From: Dolomedes plantarius
Taxonomy: Eukaryota; Arthropoda; Arachnida; Araneae; Dolomedidae
DNA: 64,000 nucleotides
Direction: 5' to 3'
Assembly (NCBI GenBank): GCA_907164885.2
Contig: OU015501.1
Location: 65,162,308 to 65,226,307, forward strand
Position numbers and translations under genes: made by a program. Below are positions 13,549 to 27,741 of the stretch, one piece after another. Within the stretch, counting starts at the first letter, position 1. Each line of letters begins with the position of its first letter. The notes below the pieces were generated by a model. That model saw nothing but the letters and a program-made list of their open reading frames with translations, made no database searches and was not told the origin of the DNA.

Positions 13549-15861
13549 AAAAAGTTTTCCTTGATAAGCAGGGTTGCTTTCAGGAGAGGGAATGAATAGG
13601 TGGAAGCTTTTAATGCATGCTCTCTGTAGAAGAATACGGTGTTGCATATGGCTATCGATGCTATCATGGCTATCTACTGTTTTGTTTACGTGGTTTAAAT
13701 GTTCTTCTCTGCGTACTTTGCCATTTTTATTCTGTTCTGTTTATATTTATCTGGATTTCTCACTCTTTTGTTTCTTTTTTTTTCAACTATATTCATTATG
13801 TAATACTGTTTCGTTATGTAATACTTACTGTACATGAGGTAGAGTTCATGAGTGTTTAGCAGCAAAGGTCAAGGTTCCAATAGCCTTACAACTGATTAAA
13901 ATCGACTATCTTCTTTAAAGGAAGTGATTCCGAAAGGAAGCAAGATTGAATAAAGTTGGTTTGGTGCTACTTGATGAGAAGGCAGATTATTAGGTGTTGA
14001 CATGGTGTGAAGATTACTTTGTTAAATTTACGCTCCCATTGTGGGTGGAACATTTGTAAGGAATCCTGTATAATCTTTTGGTTGAGTATTTTGTCATACC
14101 ACCTTAAGTTTTGTGCGCAAGTCGAATGGTATTAATCATCCACTTTGACTTTATATGTTGATTTCTACCCAACAACTTTCGGAGGTCATAAAACTACACG
14201 TTAGGTAAAATGTTTAGATTTCTTTAAATGGGGAAATTTCATTTCATAAAAAAGTGTCGATACGAGTATAACATTCAAGATTGGTTCACAAATAGAATCG
14301 TCTTTAAAAAATGTATTTTCGTTTTTCTTATTCTTAAAAAGGATGAATATCCTTCAAGTCTCTTGGAATTTGTTATACCAAGCTATCTTTTTCAGTTTTT
14401 TCTCAAAGGGTACGTGTGTCAACAATGTTACTTCATTGTTCAATGCGCTCAACGTCACATTTACAGGAACTGTCTCCTAGCTGAGTAAGAAATAGATAAC
14501 CGTCACCCCAGGTGATAACAGATGAAGAATGGAAGCGGTGGAGTTCCATGCACTTTGAAAGAACCTACGTCCTTTGTTAATGATGTTGTAACATCTGAAG
14601 CATTGCAGATATGCAGAAAAGGATGCAAGAATAATCAGTCGAAGATGATGGATCTGATAAAAATGGAAATTAAATCGACATGATGCTAGCAAATTTTTAC
14701 TTTCCTTGAGAGGTTCCGAAATCCTTTTTGTAATTACTTGTACCTGGAAGACATAGGTAAGTGATTTCTTGTTTAGTTGATTTATGTAAGGGGGCGGAAA
14801 TTCATGTTGGGCATAATAGAGTCATCCCTTTATGAATGGTATTTTTGATTTTGAGTAAATGTTTAGGAATGTTTTTGAATTTTTTTTAGCTGTATTTACA
14901 AATTTACTATCTACTGTCTCTCCTAGACGCACCGAACGTCGTATCATTACGATCTGGACACTGCATCATGATGACTTAAATAGGACTTACGTTTGCTACA
15001 TGAATGTAGCCTAACAGGTTTTTTGCCTGTCAGTATACCAAAGATGATGAATCCAATTGATGGGAATTATTCATTTTGATGCCTGCTTGGGGAAACAACA
15101 TCGACAAAAATTCCTCAAATTCCCCGAGATGACTGATTTGGGAGAGGGCTTGCCTCAAGGTTAAAGAACAGAGATCTTGCATTAGAAAATAACAGTACTG
15201 TTCATTTAGACTAAAAAATGATGAAAAATCCTTGTGAATAGTACCCAATGATGTAGTAAAATATTATGAAAAAAATGTGCAAGAAGGTCTCCGATGTCAC
15301 ATACATTAAAAAGAAAAAGGGGGAAATGAAAGGAATGAGTAATGAACGGCAGGTATCCTTTTCTATTATTAGGAGATCTGTGACAAGAGAGCGCCAGCCT
15401 TGAAGTTCCGATCCAGGCTTCAACTCCGGTCCTGAACGATGGACGTATCAGAGTTACCTTGCCTGTCAATTTACCGGTTACTTGTCACTTCATCTAGATA
15501 TTGTAATTAAGGTTTGAACAGACAATCGTAGAAAGGTGCATGCAAGGATCTGCAATAACTGAGTTAATTGACTTTCAGTGAAAATTAACAGTGAGGTGTC
15601 ACATTAGATTATACTCTGTGCTGGGCATGTTGGTCATTATACGGAATCCCAAGTCAACAGTTAGTGATATCACGTGCAAATGGTTGAGGAATAGGGATAA
15701 AACAGAGAAATAATGGCACATAAAATCTGTCAAACTAATAGAAAGCGACAAGAAAGCTGTGGGAAAACACCCCAATCTAATCGTTATTTGTCGTTGTGCA
15801 GGATGGAAAAACCTTGAGTGAGATCTCCGCATGACAAATGTCAGCACAAAAGTAATGCAAA
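13549..15861. other. Mixed-composition stretch, nothing recognised
   Basis: The part from about 14400 to 15860 is less AT-rich than its surroundings. It might be old transposon DNA belonging to the Tc1 remnant just downstream, but no protein motif survives that I can read. The open frames at 13302-13667 (minus) and 13574-13859 (plus) overlap antisense and look spurious. Confidence 0.4.
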
Positions 15862-16430
15862 TGACAATGGCTATGCAGCTGTTAAAAAACTGCTGATCAC
15901 CGGGAAAAAGGGTAAACTCTGCTGATAGGGTTTAAAGAGCTCAAATCATGAATTCTCTACTGGTAGAAAATAATCAGCCAAATGATCACTTCATCAGCCA
16001 GATCGTCGAAACTGTAGCCTCGCACTCCACCCTGACCTTTACTGATTGTAGTGAACTCCAAGGGAGTAGTTCAATCTGCTCAAAACTGTGAATACCAAGT
16101 AGAGCCTAAACATCCTGGACTCATACAGTACTGTTGCGGTGATTTGGAGGGTAGGTGGATTATTTTTGCTATCCAATCAACGCACCATTTAAAATTCGCT
16201 AGTACTGTTGTGGAGTGGTTTGAGACCATTGCTGAAGAAAAGTTGCATTTACAGGCCTGCAGCCGTAATCTTAACACTATTAAGCATATATGAGATGAAC
16301 TGGATCATGGTGGTTGATACTGGAATAACCATCAGAAACAAAGCAAACTGGATATGGACAGAGTAAAGGAAGATTTCGTCTAAAATTTACAAAAATTTGG
16401 TGAAAAAAGTGTCTTGAAGAAGTAGAATTG
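15862..16430 (+). pseudogene. Second Tc1-like transposase remnant
   Basis: At about 15866 one frame reads NGYAAVKKLLITGKKGK, matching the Tc1 linker (...GRVAVKKPLISxKNRK). From 16165 to 16310 another stretch reads GRWIIFAIQSTHH, then VVEWFETIAEEKLHLQA, then RNLNTIKHIWDELD. In an active Tc1 protein these would be GRWIFQQDNDPKHT and SPDLNPIEHIWDELD. The second catalytic Asp is therefore lost, and the third (Glu) is replaced by Lys in NTIKHIW. A stop separates HI from DELD. The region with the first Asp is missing. This copy is independent of the Tc1 remnant at 10.0-10.8 kb: its sequence is different. Confidence 0.75.
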
Positions 16431-17394
16431 AAAAAAATCCTAGGGATGAGCATCAAATGTTAGGAAAAGAAAAAAAAGCATTTTTTTTTTGGTAAAAAAA
16501 ATAAGTTTTAAAGGTATTAATAAAAAATTAGAAACTAAACAATAAGTAATAATGCTTTGAATAAAGGTGTTGCATTCTAAAATGTATTACAGACCATATC
16601 ATGAACATCTTAAAACATTCAATGTTTACCAAAAACCTAAATTAATACCCCCTCCCCCCCCCCCCCCCCCCAGGCTCTTAACACTTGACCCCGCTATTTA
16701 GCGCTTGATATGTGCCTTCTCGAAAAATTTAATGCTCTTTCAAACAAATTACGAAGCAAATTTCTAGAGGTTTTGTTAGAACTTAGCTATTTAGGAAGCT
16801 GAAATCTGAATACAGAGTCTATGCAATAAAGATTGTTTTTATGGTAAGTCTGAAAAGAGTTATAGCTGTCCATACTTGAATCTAGTAGAATAAGAATAGG
16901 TAGAACATGGAGAATTTTTTCGGAAAAGAAAAAGTCTTATTCAGGGAAATGTTATACAATCTAAACAACTTCATAGAACAGAAAAAAACTAGATAAGGAA
17001 AGAAGTCAAATTAAAAATTACTATTGTAAATTCCCTTTTAATATTTTACTCTGCACATTGCAGTCCCTTAGTTGCAATCTTTACATACAATCTCGAAACG
17101 ACAAAAGAGAAAAAAAAGCTGCCCACCATCATTTGGTGGTCTTAGCACCAGACAAGGACCGACGTAACAGGAAAGGCCTTTCGAGGTGAGATCCCTGATG
17201 AACTATAACTCAGGAAAACTCCGTAGAGATGATAATTTGATACGTGATTCTGCACGCATTTACCGTGTAAGTAATTCGAGAGTGTTGACAAATAAAAATA
17301 ATCGTGGGTCCAAAAATAGGATCCTGGTACGTCCTTTTGTTTAGAGGAATACATAAATTAACAAAGCGCTCTAGAATTAAGAGAACGCATAATG
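16431..17394. other. Unannotated stretch with an 18-C run
   Basis: An uninterrupted run of 18 C lies at 16654-16671. Nothing else was recognised. The segment 17115-17240 is less AT-rich but has no readable motif. Confidence 0.4.
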
Positions 17395-17399
17395 TATAT

Positions 17400-17465
<66 letters not shown>

Positions 17466-17466
17466 G
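17395..17466. repeat. Compound palindromic microsatellite (CA)n(TA)n(TG)n
   Basis: A CA run passes into TA and then TG, ending in GCGTGTG. The order makes the whole tract self-complementary, so it can fold into one hairpin. Confidence 0.95.
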
Positions 17467-20400
17467 CTAGTTAGCGTTAGTGTTAGTTATAAATTTAAAA
17501 CTTGGTATAAAATAATCTAAAAATAAAACAAATATATTTCGTAATGTAGAGCGCAATTCCTCAATCAAACCGGATACATTTATTCTGAACTTATGGCCCT
17601 TAGAGAGTGAATATTTAAGTTACATTTGTTTCGCATAATAATGATTGATCAACTTCCTGGGTGCAGATTTGAATAATAAATGATCACAATAACCTAATAA
17701 TACTGTTTACAGCTGGACTTACGTTCGCTTGCGCAATATTATGAAGTGAATTCATTTAAATACGGGAGATTCTATCTTTGGATAAAGGAAGAATTTCAGA
17801 GTCACCGGACTCCTACTTAAATGTTTCAAATTGTAGTATTTGCATTCATTAAATTTTTTAACATTAATTACGTAAAATATTTCATCAAAATTTTGGTCTC
17901 TGAAACAATGATCGAACGGAAAATTCCACCTCATTTAATTTTCATAATCAAGAGAATCTATATCTTTAAAAATACACCAGTTTCCCGTAATACTTTTTTA
18001 AAAATATGACCGTTTGCAATTTGAATTTTAACTCTCCCTTGTATGCATTTTACATTAGATAGTCTTTAAAGTAATAGTTTTAATTGCTGAACAGAGTTAG
18101 ATTAGAATCGAACTTCTTTAGAGACATTTTTGAATATCATGTATATGTTATGATACAGAGTGCCATATTCTTTGTTAATGTCAAAATCCTTAAAAGTCCT
18201 GAAAAAGCATGAAAAAGGTCTTTCTAAAATAGTTCGAATACAGTTTGTAAGTTTACTAGCATATTTGGAGAATATTCAGTTACCCCTATTTACTAAACTG
18301 TAGTGCTTCAAAAACCAGTTTATAAGTTTAGTGTATAATGACTTCCTCTAAGAATTTTTATTATTGTTAGTTATATTAATATTTACATAAATTAATTCAT
18401 AAATGAAACTGTGTCAATATCATTATCAACATCATGGATAGAATCCTTAATTCCAAAATTAAAACTCATAGTCTTAAGTTGTAAACAACTGGAAAACAAC
18501 TTGATCAATTATTGTGCATAAATAACCTCTCACAAAAATACGTTATCTCATAATATTACTTTACAGTTGTCTATGAAACATAAATATAATGCTTGTAGAT
18601 TTATCTGGATTCAAGAAAATTAATATTTTAGTAAAAGAAGAAATAATTACACTTCAAAACGAAAATTGAACATATTTAAAATCTTGCTCTTTCAGTACAA
18701 CATAATATAATTCAAATAACAATCAACATAATAAAAAGAAAATAACTGTGAAGAACATAAAGTTTAAAAATTTCTAAGAGATGAATTGAAGATTAATTTA
18801 AAGTTACCAAAAATTCTACTCAATAAAATTTCAGAACCTACAAATTCTCTAAACCATGTGGTTCAATATTCACGTTAATTAAGAATTTTCATGTATAAAT
18901 ACTATTTTAAACGTGTCTGCAAGGCTTAAATTTCTCAACTTAAATTTCCAGCTTTAGTTTCCTTATAACTATATTCATTTAGTTTACTAATATAATTAAC
19001 TTTTGAAATTTGTCTTATAATAGTTTTGGGTTCAGAAAAAGGCGAACTAAATTTTCTGGTGTTTTGATGTTGAAATTTAAAGCATTACAAACCTGGCACT
19101 TTTAAATTTAGTATCCAAAAATGAAAATGTTCCAGGATATGTTACTTATTCAATATGTAAATTTTGTTACAGTTGTAAATATTAACTTATCACGTAAAAA
19201 TCTTGTAAAAAATTATGTCTTAAAGCTAATATTATTATACTATTATATACCAGCTAATACTATTTCTGATTAACATTTCAATTTAAAATATGACTTGTGT
19301 TTAAGGAAAATGAATTTAACTGAAAGAATAAATTTGCTGGAGATTTAAATATTTAACATTGCCAAGTAACTAACTAAGGAAAGGGCATTTACAGCCTTAA
19401 TCTTTGATTTATTAACTTAAGTAAATATTCATACATATTTACGACACTGGACAGGAAAAATATAGTGTCGAAAATTAGTTTTGATTTTACTCTCAAACTT
19501 CACACATAGTCAAGTTCTGACAGTGGTTATAACTTTCTAAATATAGTCAATTTTATATACCACCAAGTTCTTATTGGTCAGTTAGAAAAGTAAATTTAAT
19601 TTCAGTTTAAGTTTAAAATCCCAATTTCTAACCTTTAAATATATTAAATTTGTGAAATAAAAGAAAATTTGATTAATCAGATTAATATTCAAATTTAAAT
19701 TCTTCAGAATCTTTTTATAATTGAATACAGGAGACATCCTCTATTAAAATGAATACTGGTTGCCTAAATTTCACGAAAATTATTGATGACAACAACAGAA
19801 TGTTACCGTAATCTCAAATTTTGAGAAGGTCCTAATTTTTGGCATCATCAGGTATGTTCTAATTTAGCTTTGACAAACATTTTGAAGTAATAAGGTAACA
19901 TTCTTATAAAAGCCTTTTGAACTCTCACGAATTCTCCATAGAAATAAAAATATCACACCTTCATTCGGGAAGAGTCCAAAGTGAGTTCAGAATGGCTTTG
20001 TTTTATGGTATCGCACTCTCAAGAATTTTAGAAGATTTTACTTTAGGGGACCGTGGACCTATATTTGAGCAAATCTTTATTATCGTAATATTGATTGTGT
20101 TATTGTAAAAAATATATATTTCTGTAGGTAAATAGTACCAAAATAGTTTTTTCAAGTAAAAAAATCATTTATGAAGCTTCTACGAAGTAATTTAAAAAAG
20201 GTAAGTGTAGTAATAAACTTCAAATCTATTTTCTCAAAACAGATTTTTCAAGGTTTTTAGATTTTTTAAATGTTCCATGCGATTTAATTTTTTGTTCAAA
20301 ATTCATGAAATGTATAAGGAAGAATCCTGATACCATTTACAAAGAAACTGGGTAGGGATTTTACAATTCGACTTCATTAAGGTAATTAAATTTGTTTTAC

Positions 20401-21203
20401 AGCTTATTAATTGGCAAAATTTTGATGAAAATCGGGATGGAATTAAAAAAAAATTTCTCAAAAATTATCTATTCAAGAGATTAAATAATGGATACCCATA
20501 TTTGTTTGTAATACAGTTTAAAGTGATTAAAATGCAAAATCGAGGAAATGTCTCAAATATTAAGTCAAAGCATTTTAAAATTTGGTTTATAAATTTTAAA
20601 TTTAAAAAAAATCTTAAAACTATAATAATATTGGAAATTTATTTTAAGTTATTCTATATATTTATGAGGAAACGTATATATATACAAAATTTCGTATCTC
20701 TATGATAAAAAGTAAAAAAAAAATATTTTAACGTCCACTGTTCCCTTAAAGAGCGTCAAAGTCGTAGTACAAGACAACAGGATTTTTGAAGTCTTTCGAA
20801 TTTAGTCTATGAAACATTTCCTCAGTTCCCATACGCAGTTATCAGCGGAAAAATGCGTGCTTTACTATAAAAGTCGAGTATGGACCTGGCTACTTGAGTG
20901 CATAGAGACAGATAAAATTGCTAGATGTTCTTCCTATAACATTTGATGTCCAAAAATGTCAAATTTCTTTACCTCTGATAAGCATTACACGAGGGAGATG
21001 TAAACAATATTGATCTGCTTTGGAATTTTTGGAAGAACGTGAAAATGGTCCCACGTACAGTAGTAAGAAATACTACATCTCCAAATTTTTGATGGAAGGA
21101 ATCAATATCTCGTGATTTCTCATGATATTATACCACGAGTTGATAGATAAAAGTATAGTAAATGCTAGAGTAATAAATAGGACAAGTAGAAAATAAATAA
21201 ATA
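17467..21203. other. Long AT-rich stretch, nothing recognised
   Basis: About 3.7 kb is without a supported feature. Open frames at 17821-18009, 19917-20108 and 20502-20705 are short, of low-complexity composition, and lack any familiar motif. This could be intergenic or deep intronic DNA. Confidence 0.5.
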
Positions 21204-21259
21204 AATATATATATATACTCGTATATATATGTATACATATATATATATATATATATATA
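21204..21259. repeat. (TA)n microsatellite
   Basis: An imperfect TA tract is interrupted by CTCG and GTATACA. It directly abuts the end of family X copy 2. Confidence 0.95.
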
Positions 21260-21905
21260 CACTCACTGACTGACATACAACGCATAGACCAAACCACTGG
21301 ACCTAAAGGGCTGAAATTTTGCATGGCGATTCTTCTTATAGTGTAGGGGTGCACTAAGAAAGATTTTTGAAAAATTCTTCTTAGATTTTTTAAAATTAAA
21401 TTTTGAAGCTGTTTTTGTAACTTTTTTTAAGTTTGCATTTAAAATAATAATTTGAGGGTTATAAAATTTATATCACGAGAAAGATAATGAAAATTCCTTT
21501 AAAATGAAATATTTTTCGAATCTTTACCTCCATTTTCTGATTTTTGGTAAATTTTTAAAGATTAATTTTTAGAATTTAATTTATTACATGCTGATTTCTT
21601 TCTCTGGTACTTTAAATAAATTTATCGTCGCGTGAATAACAACTAAATAGACAAAAAAGATTTTTATTTTCTTGCTAATGCGGCAGACGATTGGACATCC
21701 AAAAAAATATTAAAATACAGTAAAAGATATGATCCTCAAACTGTACTATATTAACTGTACTATATTCTTTAGTATTTCCTATTAGATTTAATTTGAATAT
21801 TGTCTTCTACATTATTTTATCTATAAAAATATCCCTTACGCTTTTTTATAAATATATATTTTGTTTCTTCTTACATCAATTGTATACATTGATCGTCATA
21901 TTTAT

Positions 21906-21936
<31 letters not shown>

Positions 21937-22018
21937 TTATTTTTTTGCATTAATTGCATACATTGACCGTTGTATTTAATTTTAATGTACTCCGTAGCAA
22001 AGTACGGGTATTCAGCTA

Positions 22019-22020
<2 letters not shown>
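21260..22020 (-). repeat. Family X interspersed repeat, copy 2
   Basis: On the minus strand it starts ACTAGCTGAATACCCGTACT and ends AGCCCTTTAGGTCCAGTGG...GTCAGTCAGTGAGTG. It aligns along most of its length with the plus-strand copy at 43742-44709. Shared blocks include ATACAACGGTCAATGTA, TTAAATTCTAAAAATTA and TAGTGCACCCCTACAC (written in the copy 3 orientation). An internal TA run sits at 21910-21936. The block TTTTTCAAAAATCTTTCTTAG is nearly identical in both, suggesting fairly recent activity. No coding capacity is visible. Confidence 0.8.
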
Positions 22021-22097
<77 letters not shown>

Positions 22098-22102
22098 TAT
22101 AC
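22021..22102. repeat. (TA)n microsatellite
   Basis: About 80 bp of TA with a single GTATATA interruption, directly adjoining the ACTAGCTGAAT end of family X copy 2. Confidence 0.95.
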
Positions 22103-22150
22103 CCATATATATTTCTGGTAGTCTCTCCTAACGAAACTACCGCGGGCTAT

Positions 22151-22334
22151 TAACGTAGGATTACTTATCGTTACTCACCTCTTTTCTTTTCTTTTCTTTT
22201 TTTTTTTGGATGCATTTTGGTACTTTTCTGTTTACTACTACTGGATTTGGCGCGATGCCAAAATTATAACTCGCGACGGACTCTGAATTTTTTCTTTTCG
22301 GAGGACCGTTATTGAGGAACGTAATCCTACGCTA
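22151..22334. mobile_element. Candidate short inverted-repeat element
   Basis: The ends TAACGTAGGATTAC and (reverse strand) TAGCGTAGGATTAC match at 13 of 14 positions and bound 184 bp. The interior includes a CTTTT-rich tract and the CGCGACGG block, and is richer in GC than the flanks. A target duplication is not clear. It may be a small non-autonomous transposon or chance. Confidence 0.35.
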
Positions 22335-25300
22335 AAATGCTTAATAAACAAACTAACTATTTAATCTTACTTATAGATTCTCGAAATCTAATTTTTGTGT
22401 TTTGAAAATAGAAAAGAACTAGAGAGACTATCTCATTCTATTAGTATGAAAATGAATCTGAATTATGGGGAGGATTAGATATAACGTCCATAGTGGTTGG
22501 TCTGTAGTTTATATCATTTATAATGGGGATCTCCATTTGAGTTCAAAATATTCTGTAGGCTATATTTTAATTCAAAATCTGGTGGTTATGGGATGCCATT
22601 TATTCTGACTTCTGTGGGAAAGTTACAATACATTACAATAGAATTTGGGTTACAGAATACAGGAAAAGTCGAATATTGCAATCCGACAACATAAAAAAAG
22701 TTTTGAATGAATAAAATTTAACCTTGCAAAAGTTAGTCTTTATGGTTTAATCATCCCTTTTAATTCTTATAGATATTCCAACTGAAGAATATCTACCGTA
22801 TGCATACACATGAAGAATAACTTGTTTTGAAATATCCTAGCGTGAAGTGGATAACTAGAGGAAATATTGAGAACCCGAGAAAGAGAAATAATTCTTTTGT
22901 TGATATTTATTCTAGATTCTAGATTATCGAAATTTCCTCCAAGGAACAAGGTAGCAGTTCAGACCTGGGTCACGAGAGATTCAAACAGAGATTCTGCCCT
23001 GTCTCTATTTTTTGTCTTGACACTACGTAAGTTGAGCGATATCACCTCTGACAAGAAGCGATAGTTTTGAAGCTTTTGGAGATTCAGATGTCAAGGATAT
23101 TTAGTGCAAGATTTTGATACATATGTGCCTGTCACAAGAATAGAGGGCAAAAACTGTTGGGTTGAGTGCACTTTTGATACATACTCATGCTGCTATCTGT
23201 AAGTGTATAAGTGTTTATAAAACACAATGGGACAGCATACTGTTTGTTAAGATACAGGTGGGATCACTTCAAAAACAGAAATAATTTTTTTCTGAGTAGA
23301 GATTTTTATTTTTAGATAGCATCAATGAATTTTGGGTAGAAGCAAATGCACAATTATACTTATGAGTGGTGAATAGACAATAATAGTTCATCTTTCTTCC
23401 TTTTCTCAAACATTCATTTTGTGAAGGTGAAATTTTCTTCCAAGTGTCTGTAAATAATTTTTTTATGTATTTGAGGATTTTGTATTACATTAAAGAAGTA
23501 ATCGTTTACTTATGCACTTTCCCATATTTCGAAGCATGATATTTGAACAAATTATGCAATTTTTTAAATCTGCGAATTCAAATTATCCTTTTAGTCATAA
23601 ATCTAGTATAACCTGAACAAAGAGAGCTTAGATAATCTGAAGAGTTACAGCTGACATATTTTTACTCTTGCATAAGTAAATCGTGCATACTAATTGACAG
23701 CTAAAAGTTGTTCGGTCCATATAAATATCTTTCCTTTCTAAATAAAGACTGCTGCCATAAACCTCTACATCCTACATGTGGGGATTTTAAGGTATTAGGT
23801 ACATTTCAAACCATTTAATACATCACTTTTTAATCTTATGAAGATTGTAAGTATAAACATAATATATGGCCTTTCTGTATAACATAAGGTAAAGCGTATG
23901 TCACACTAACAGCCTGTTCTAGTTAAGCATCACAACCTAAACATGGAAACATCCTCAGGTTGCTTTAAGTCTTAACATAATTAAACCTAGAAAACTAAAT
24001 CAGCAATGAACTGAAAAAACAGCTAATGAAGGAGAGTCAAGGCTTATGGCTTCAACATTTGTAGCTTCAAATACGCGTTTTCTGTTAGATAGCCTAATAA
24101 AGTAATGATGCTATTTTTGACTCAAAAAGATAACCTAAAACTGTCTTCAGTTTAAATCTTGAAAAATCTCAAACTTTAAAGTTATATCAAATGAGAATGA
24201 TTATGAAAGTCTTGCAGATGCAAAAAGGGCACCAAATCTGCCATAACTAATGTCATCTTTTTTAGGTCACTAACGTTGGTTGCATGGATACTTCTGAGCA
24301 GGAGGATAGAGTTCTGTTCTAATTAGGAAGCAAGATAAACAAACAGAGCCCAAATAATACCGTGTGAAGCGTATTAATCTTTTAAAACAATCTTTTCAAA
24401 CACAAGCGTATTAAAATTTCAAAACAAATAGTTCATGCTACTTGAATTTTAACCCTGAGCAGTATTTTTTAAAATTCTCTTAAGGGATAATATTATCATT
24501 TTGTTTCTATGAATTATTTTACAGAGTAATTATGAATTAAAATTTACATAATTAATGAAGTCCAAAAAATTTAAATTAAGCAATTATATAGTGAAGGGAA
24601 CGTAAAGAGAGGGCGAAAAACAAAATTTTCATCAGGGACACATAACGCTCTTTCTTTTACTTCGCGCATAATCTAAAGTACAATATGTTAAAAAATGTGC
24701 TTACTACCATGTCAAACTTAAGTTTCTGGTTACTTCCTCTCCCTATTGCTGAAATCTCATAATTCAAAGGAATTTTTTCTTGTTTGTTATTCTTTGGTAA
24801 GACATTTTTTTCCAAATATGGCAGTATAATTTTCAATTAGTATGCAAATGGACAAACTATGAATGATATATTTTAATTAAAAGAGATTTCTGGCTGAAAG
24901 CAGATTTAAAAATAAATATTCACGAAGACAAAAGAGTTATGCTCTCTGGTATTAACTTAAAAAACTTGCGCGAGCAGAAATTTACATGTATCCGAATTTG
25001 TTTACTTTTATAAATTAATATTAATTGCTAATTTAGCTAGAAATAATTTTTAAAGAAATGAACTCTTGGATATAACTATTCATATTTAATAATTAACTTT
25101 TTAAATGATACTGCAATAATACTAGAAATAATTATTTGTATCATAATTATTTTTAATACTGTTCCAGTTTCATAGGATATTACAAATTAAATGTAAAATA
25201 TTCAATGATATATTAAGAATATATCATTGAACGAACAAAATACGTCAGTTGAATTAATTCTATAATAATTAATATTTAAATATACTAATGGATGACAGTT

Positions 25301-25444
25301 CCTCTTATTGATAATATTATGTTATAAGCTTTTAATAGCGAATGGCCCATAATAGGGTTCAATAACTATATAATATATTTTATATTGAAATAAGCGATAA
25401 AATTATCTAAATTGTTCAATACTTTAAATGCATTCCAATTTTAT
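22335..25444. other. Long AT-rich stretch, nothing recognised
   Basis: No gene, RNA or bounded repeat was supported. The open frames at 22767-22949 (minus) and 22867-23064 (plus) overlap antisense and have no known motif. Confidence 0.5.
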
Positions 25445-25612
25445 TTTTGTCAGTATTTAAAAAAAAATTTTTTTTTAGTACTTGCACAAAATACTTGATA
25501 AATAACAGAATGTTACTGAATAAAAAATATTTTGTCAGTATTTTTTAAAATTTTTTTCAGTAAATGCACAAAATACTTGTCTAAATAACTGAATGTTACT
25601 GAATAAAAAATA
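25445..25612. repeat. Two-copy tandem duplication, about 85-bp unit
   Basis: Two copies, 25445-25529 and 25530-25612, share TTTTGTCAGTATTT, TGCACAAAATACTTG and GAATGTTACTGAATAAAAAA in the same order. They differ by small A/T-run indels. Confidence 0.85.
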
Positions 25613-27170
25613 AAAACAAAGTTTTAACTTAAATAAAAGGTACAATCCTGTTTTCGCCCTTACTTGACTCCTCATTTATAGTGTTGAAAACCCAAACTGT
25701 GATAAGAACAATTTTCCTTTGTACTTAATGGCAGTGATGCATATCTTTTAACAACAAATCACAACTTCCAAACAAACATACTGACTAGCTACTCATCACA
25801 TTTGATAGACCAATTTTTAATCTTATAAATAGAATGCAATTATCGTATCTTGTTGTCAAGTGTATTTATACAGTCAATTAATTTTGACGCTTCCATTGAA
25901 AAGTTGTTGCATTTTTTAGAATTATTTGTATTACTCTAGTGGAAAAAACAACATAAGAGAATATATCATACATGTGATAAGTTTATCAAAGGTTTTCTTG
26001 GTATTAAATTCAAAGAAATCCCTCTTCCTAGTAATTCAGCTAAAACGTATTTATTACTTAATGAAGAATAGAGTGTTGTAAGTTATTTTACCTTCTCGCT
26101 AATTTTTTGACAAACATCTCAATCAATGCTTCAACTGTGTCCAATTAAATCATCTTTGCCTATCAATCTTTACCAATCCTTAATTCTTGCGTTGACAGTG
26201 ATGTCCGATCAGGCGGATATATATCTTACTAAGTTTAAAAAGAAGTAAATAAATAAATTAGAAAAAAAAATTGTAAAACACCGTAGAAGTTCCTATAAAG
26301 ATGTACGTAAAATAAATTTATTTGCTTGATTCAGGGGAATTTACATCTCAAGAGAGCAGTCTTTTTTGTAAATATAGCTTGCTTTTAAGGTGATAAAGGT
26401 GTAGCTTGTAATGAGAAAGATCTACACATAACATCTGATCTTCGCGTAAATGTTAGTAAGTAAAATTTAACTTCAATTTTCACTTGTTAATAAAATATAA
26501 AGTGGTAGTGTACTGATATTATACAATACTTATTTCTTTTTCCTCTTATTATGGAAGAAATAAATTCATGCAGGATAAAAACATTTTTACTGAGAGCAAA
26601 GGACTACATTTTAAAATAAGTATCATGAACATTTAATAAAACAGGTAGTTTATCTTACATTTTCTCTTTATAATACGTATTAAATTATTGATTTAATTTT
26701 TATAAACATACTCTTATTTGTGTGCAATAATGCCTACAATTTAATCTCACTTTTTTTTCTTAAAAAATAATCAAATCGTGTATGATTCTGTTCATCTTAA
26801 TTCATAGTGAAATTTTGAACTTATCTTACAAGTGCAGTGATATGTTAGACTGATATGTAAATTCCTTTTAATATTCACCTCGCGTGAATTCATATTTTCT
26901 TCTTATTTGATAATTTGAATGAATTTATTATCTTGATATTGAATTCAGCAACGGCAGGAAAAAATGGCAGGAATGTGCATAATTGAATGAGTAATGTGAT
27001 ACATTTCGTGATTCAAAAAAGTTGATCTATGTAAGTGACAAGGAAGATGGAAATATAGCGTCACTAGATTTCACTGCAGGGAAAATGTGTTATAGAAGTA
27101 ACGAATAAAATGCGATCTTTCTATCATTGCCATTTGTAATATTTGTTTTACCCATGTGAAGTTTACTCAA
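25613..27170. other. AT-rich stretch, nothing recognised
   Basis: No coding, RNA or repeat feature was supported. Confidence 0.5.
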
Positions 27171-27174
27171 CTAA

Positions 27175-27393
27175 TGGCATAGAGTTATGGTGTAATAATG
27201 ATGATCACAACTGTTCTGTAAACATGTTTTCCGGGTTCGATTCCCGAAAGATCCTGTCGGTTTTTACAGTGAAAAACAGGTAGTGAGACTGAATGTATAA
27301 CAGAGTTTAAGTTATTAAAGCTACCAGTGAATAAAGTAACTTTATTTCTACCCAATCCTCCATCTTTTCACCTCCCCCAAGGGGGGGGGGGGG
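27175..27393 (+). repeat. tRNA-like SINE (first of a cluster)
   Basis: A tRNA-like head has a box A-like TATGGTGTAATAATGA (from 27187) and a strong box B GGTTCGATTCC at 27234-27244. These are the internal RNA polymerase III promoter elements. A body follows, ending near a 13-G run at 27381-27393. The acceptor arms do not pair, so this is not a working tRNA gene. The right border is uncertain. Confidence 0.5.
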
Positions 27394-27410
27394 AGCGTAA
27401 GGTTTTTTAA

Positions 27411-27560
27411 AGGAGATCATGGATGGCTTTGCAGTGTAATATTTTGTAGACATCTCGTATAATTAATAAGCCTTGATTCGATTCCCGAGTAAGACAAGTT
27501 GGTTTTAAAGCAGATATATGGGGTGGAGTTTTGCGTCTGATATATTCCTTTTATATCGTT
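27411..27560 (+). repeat. tRNA-like SINE head (second of a cluster)
   Basis: GATTCGATTCC at 27475-27485 is a box B match, followed by CGAGTAAGAC as the preceding copy is followed by CGAAAGATC. Box A is weak (GGCTTTGCAGTGTAAT from 27425). Probably a diverged relative of the element at 27175. Its right border was not determined. Confidence 0.4.
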
Positions 27561-27741
27561 TCAGGGAGAACTAAATGCTGCTAGCTCTAGATTTAACATT
27601 AGAGAGGAAAATTTTGGATCTTCATAGGTTTCATCTCTTCCGGCATTTGTTTTATTGCACCAATATAATAAAAATCTCAACGGGTATTTTTTATGCTATA
27701 AAACTAAACTTGTTTTAATTACATTTTTAACGTATTTCAAC

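Noticed and set aside
21876..22106. Open frame of 76 codons on the minus strand
   Set aside because: Mostly translated TA microsatellite plus the end of family X copy 2.
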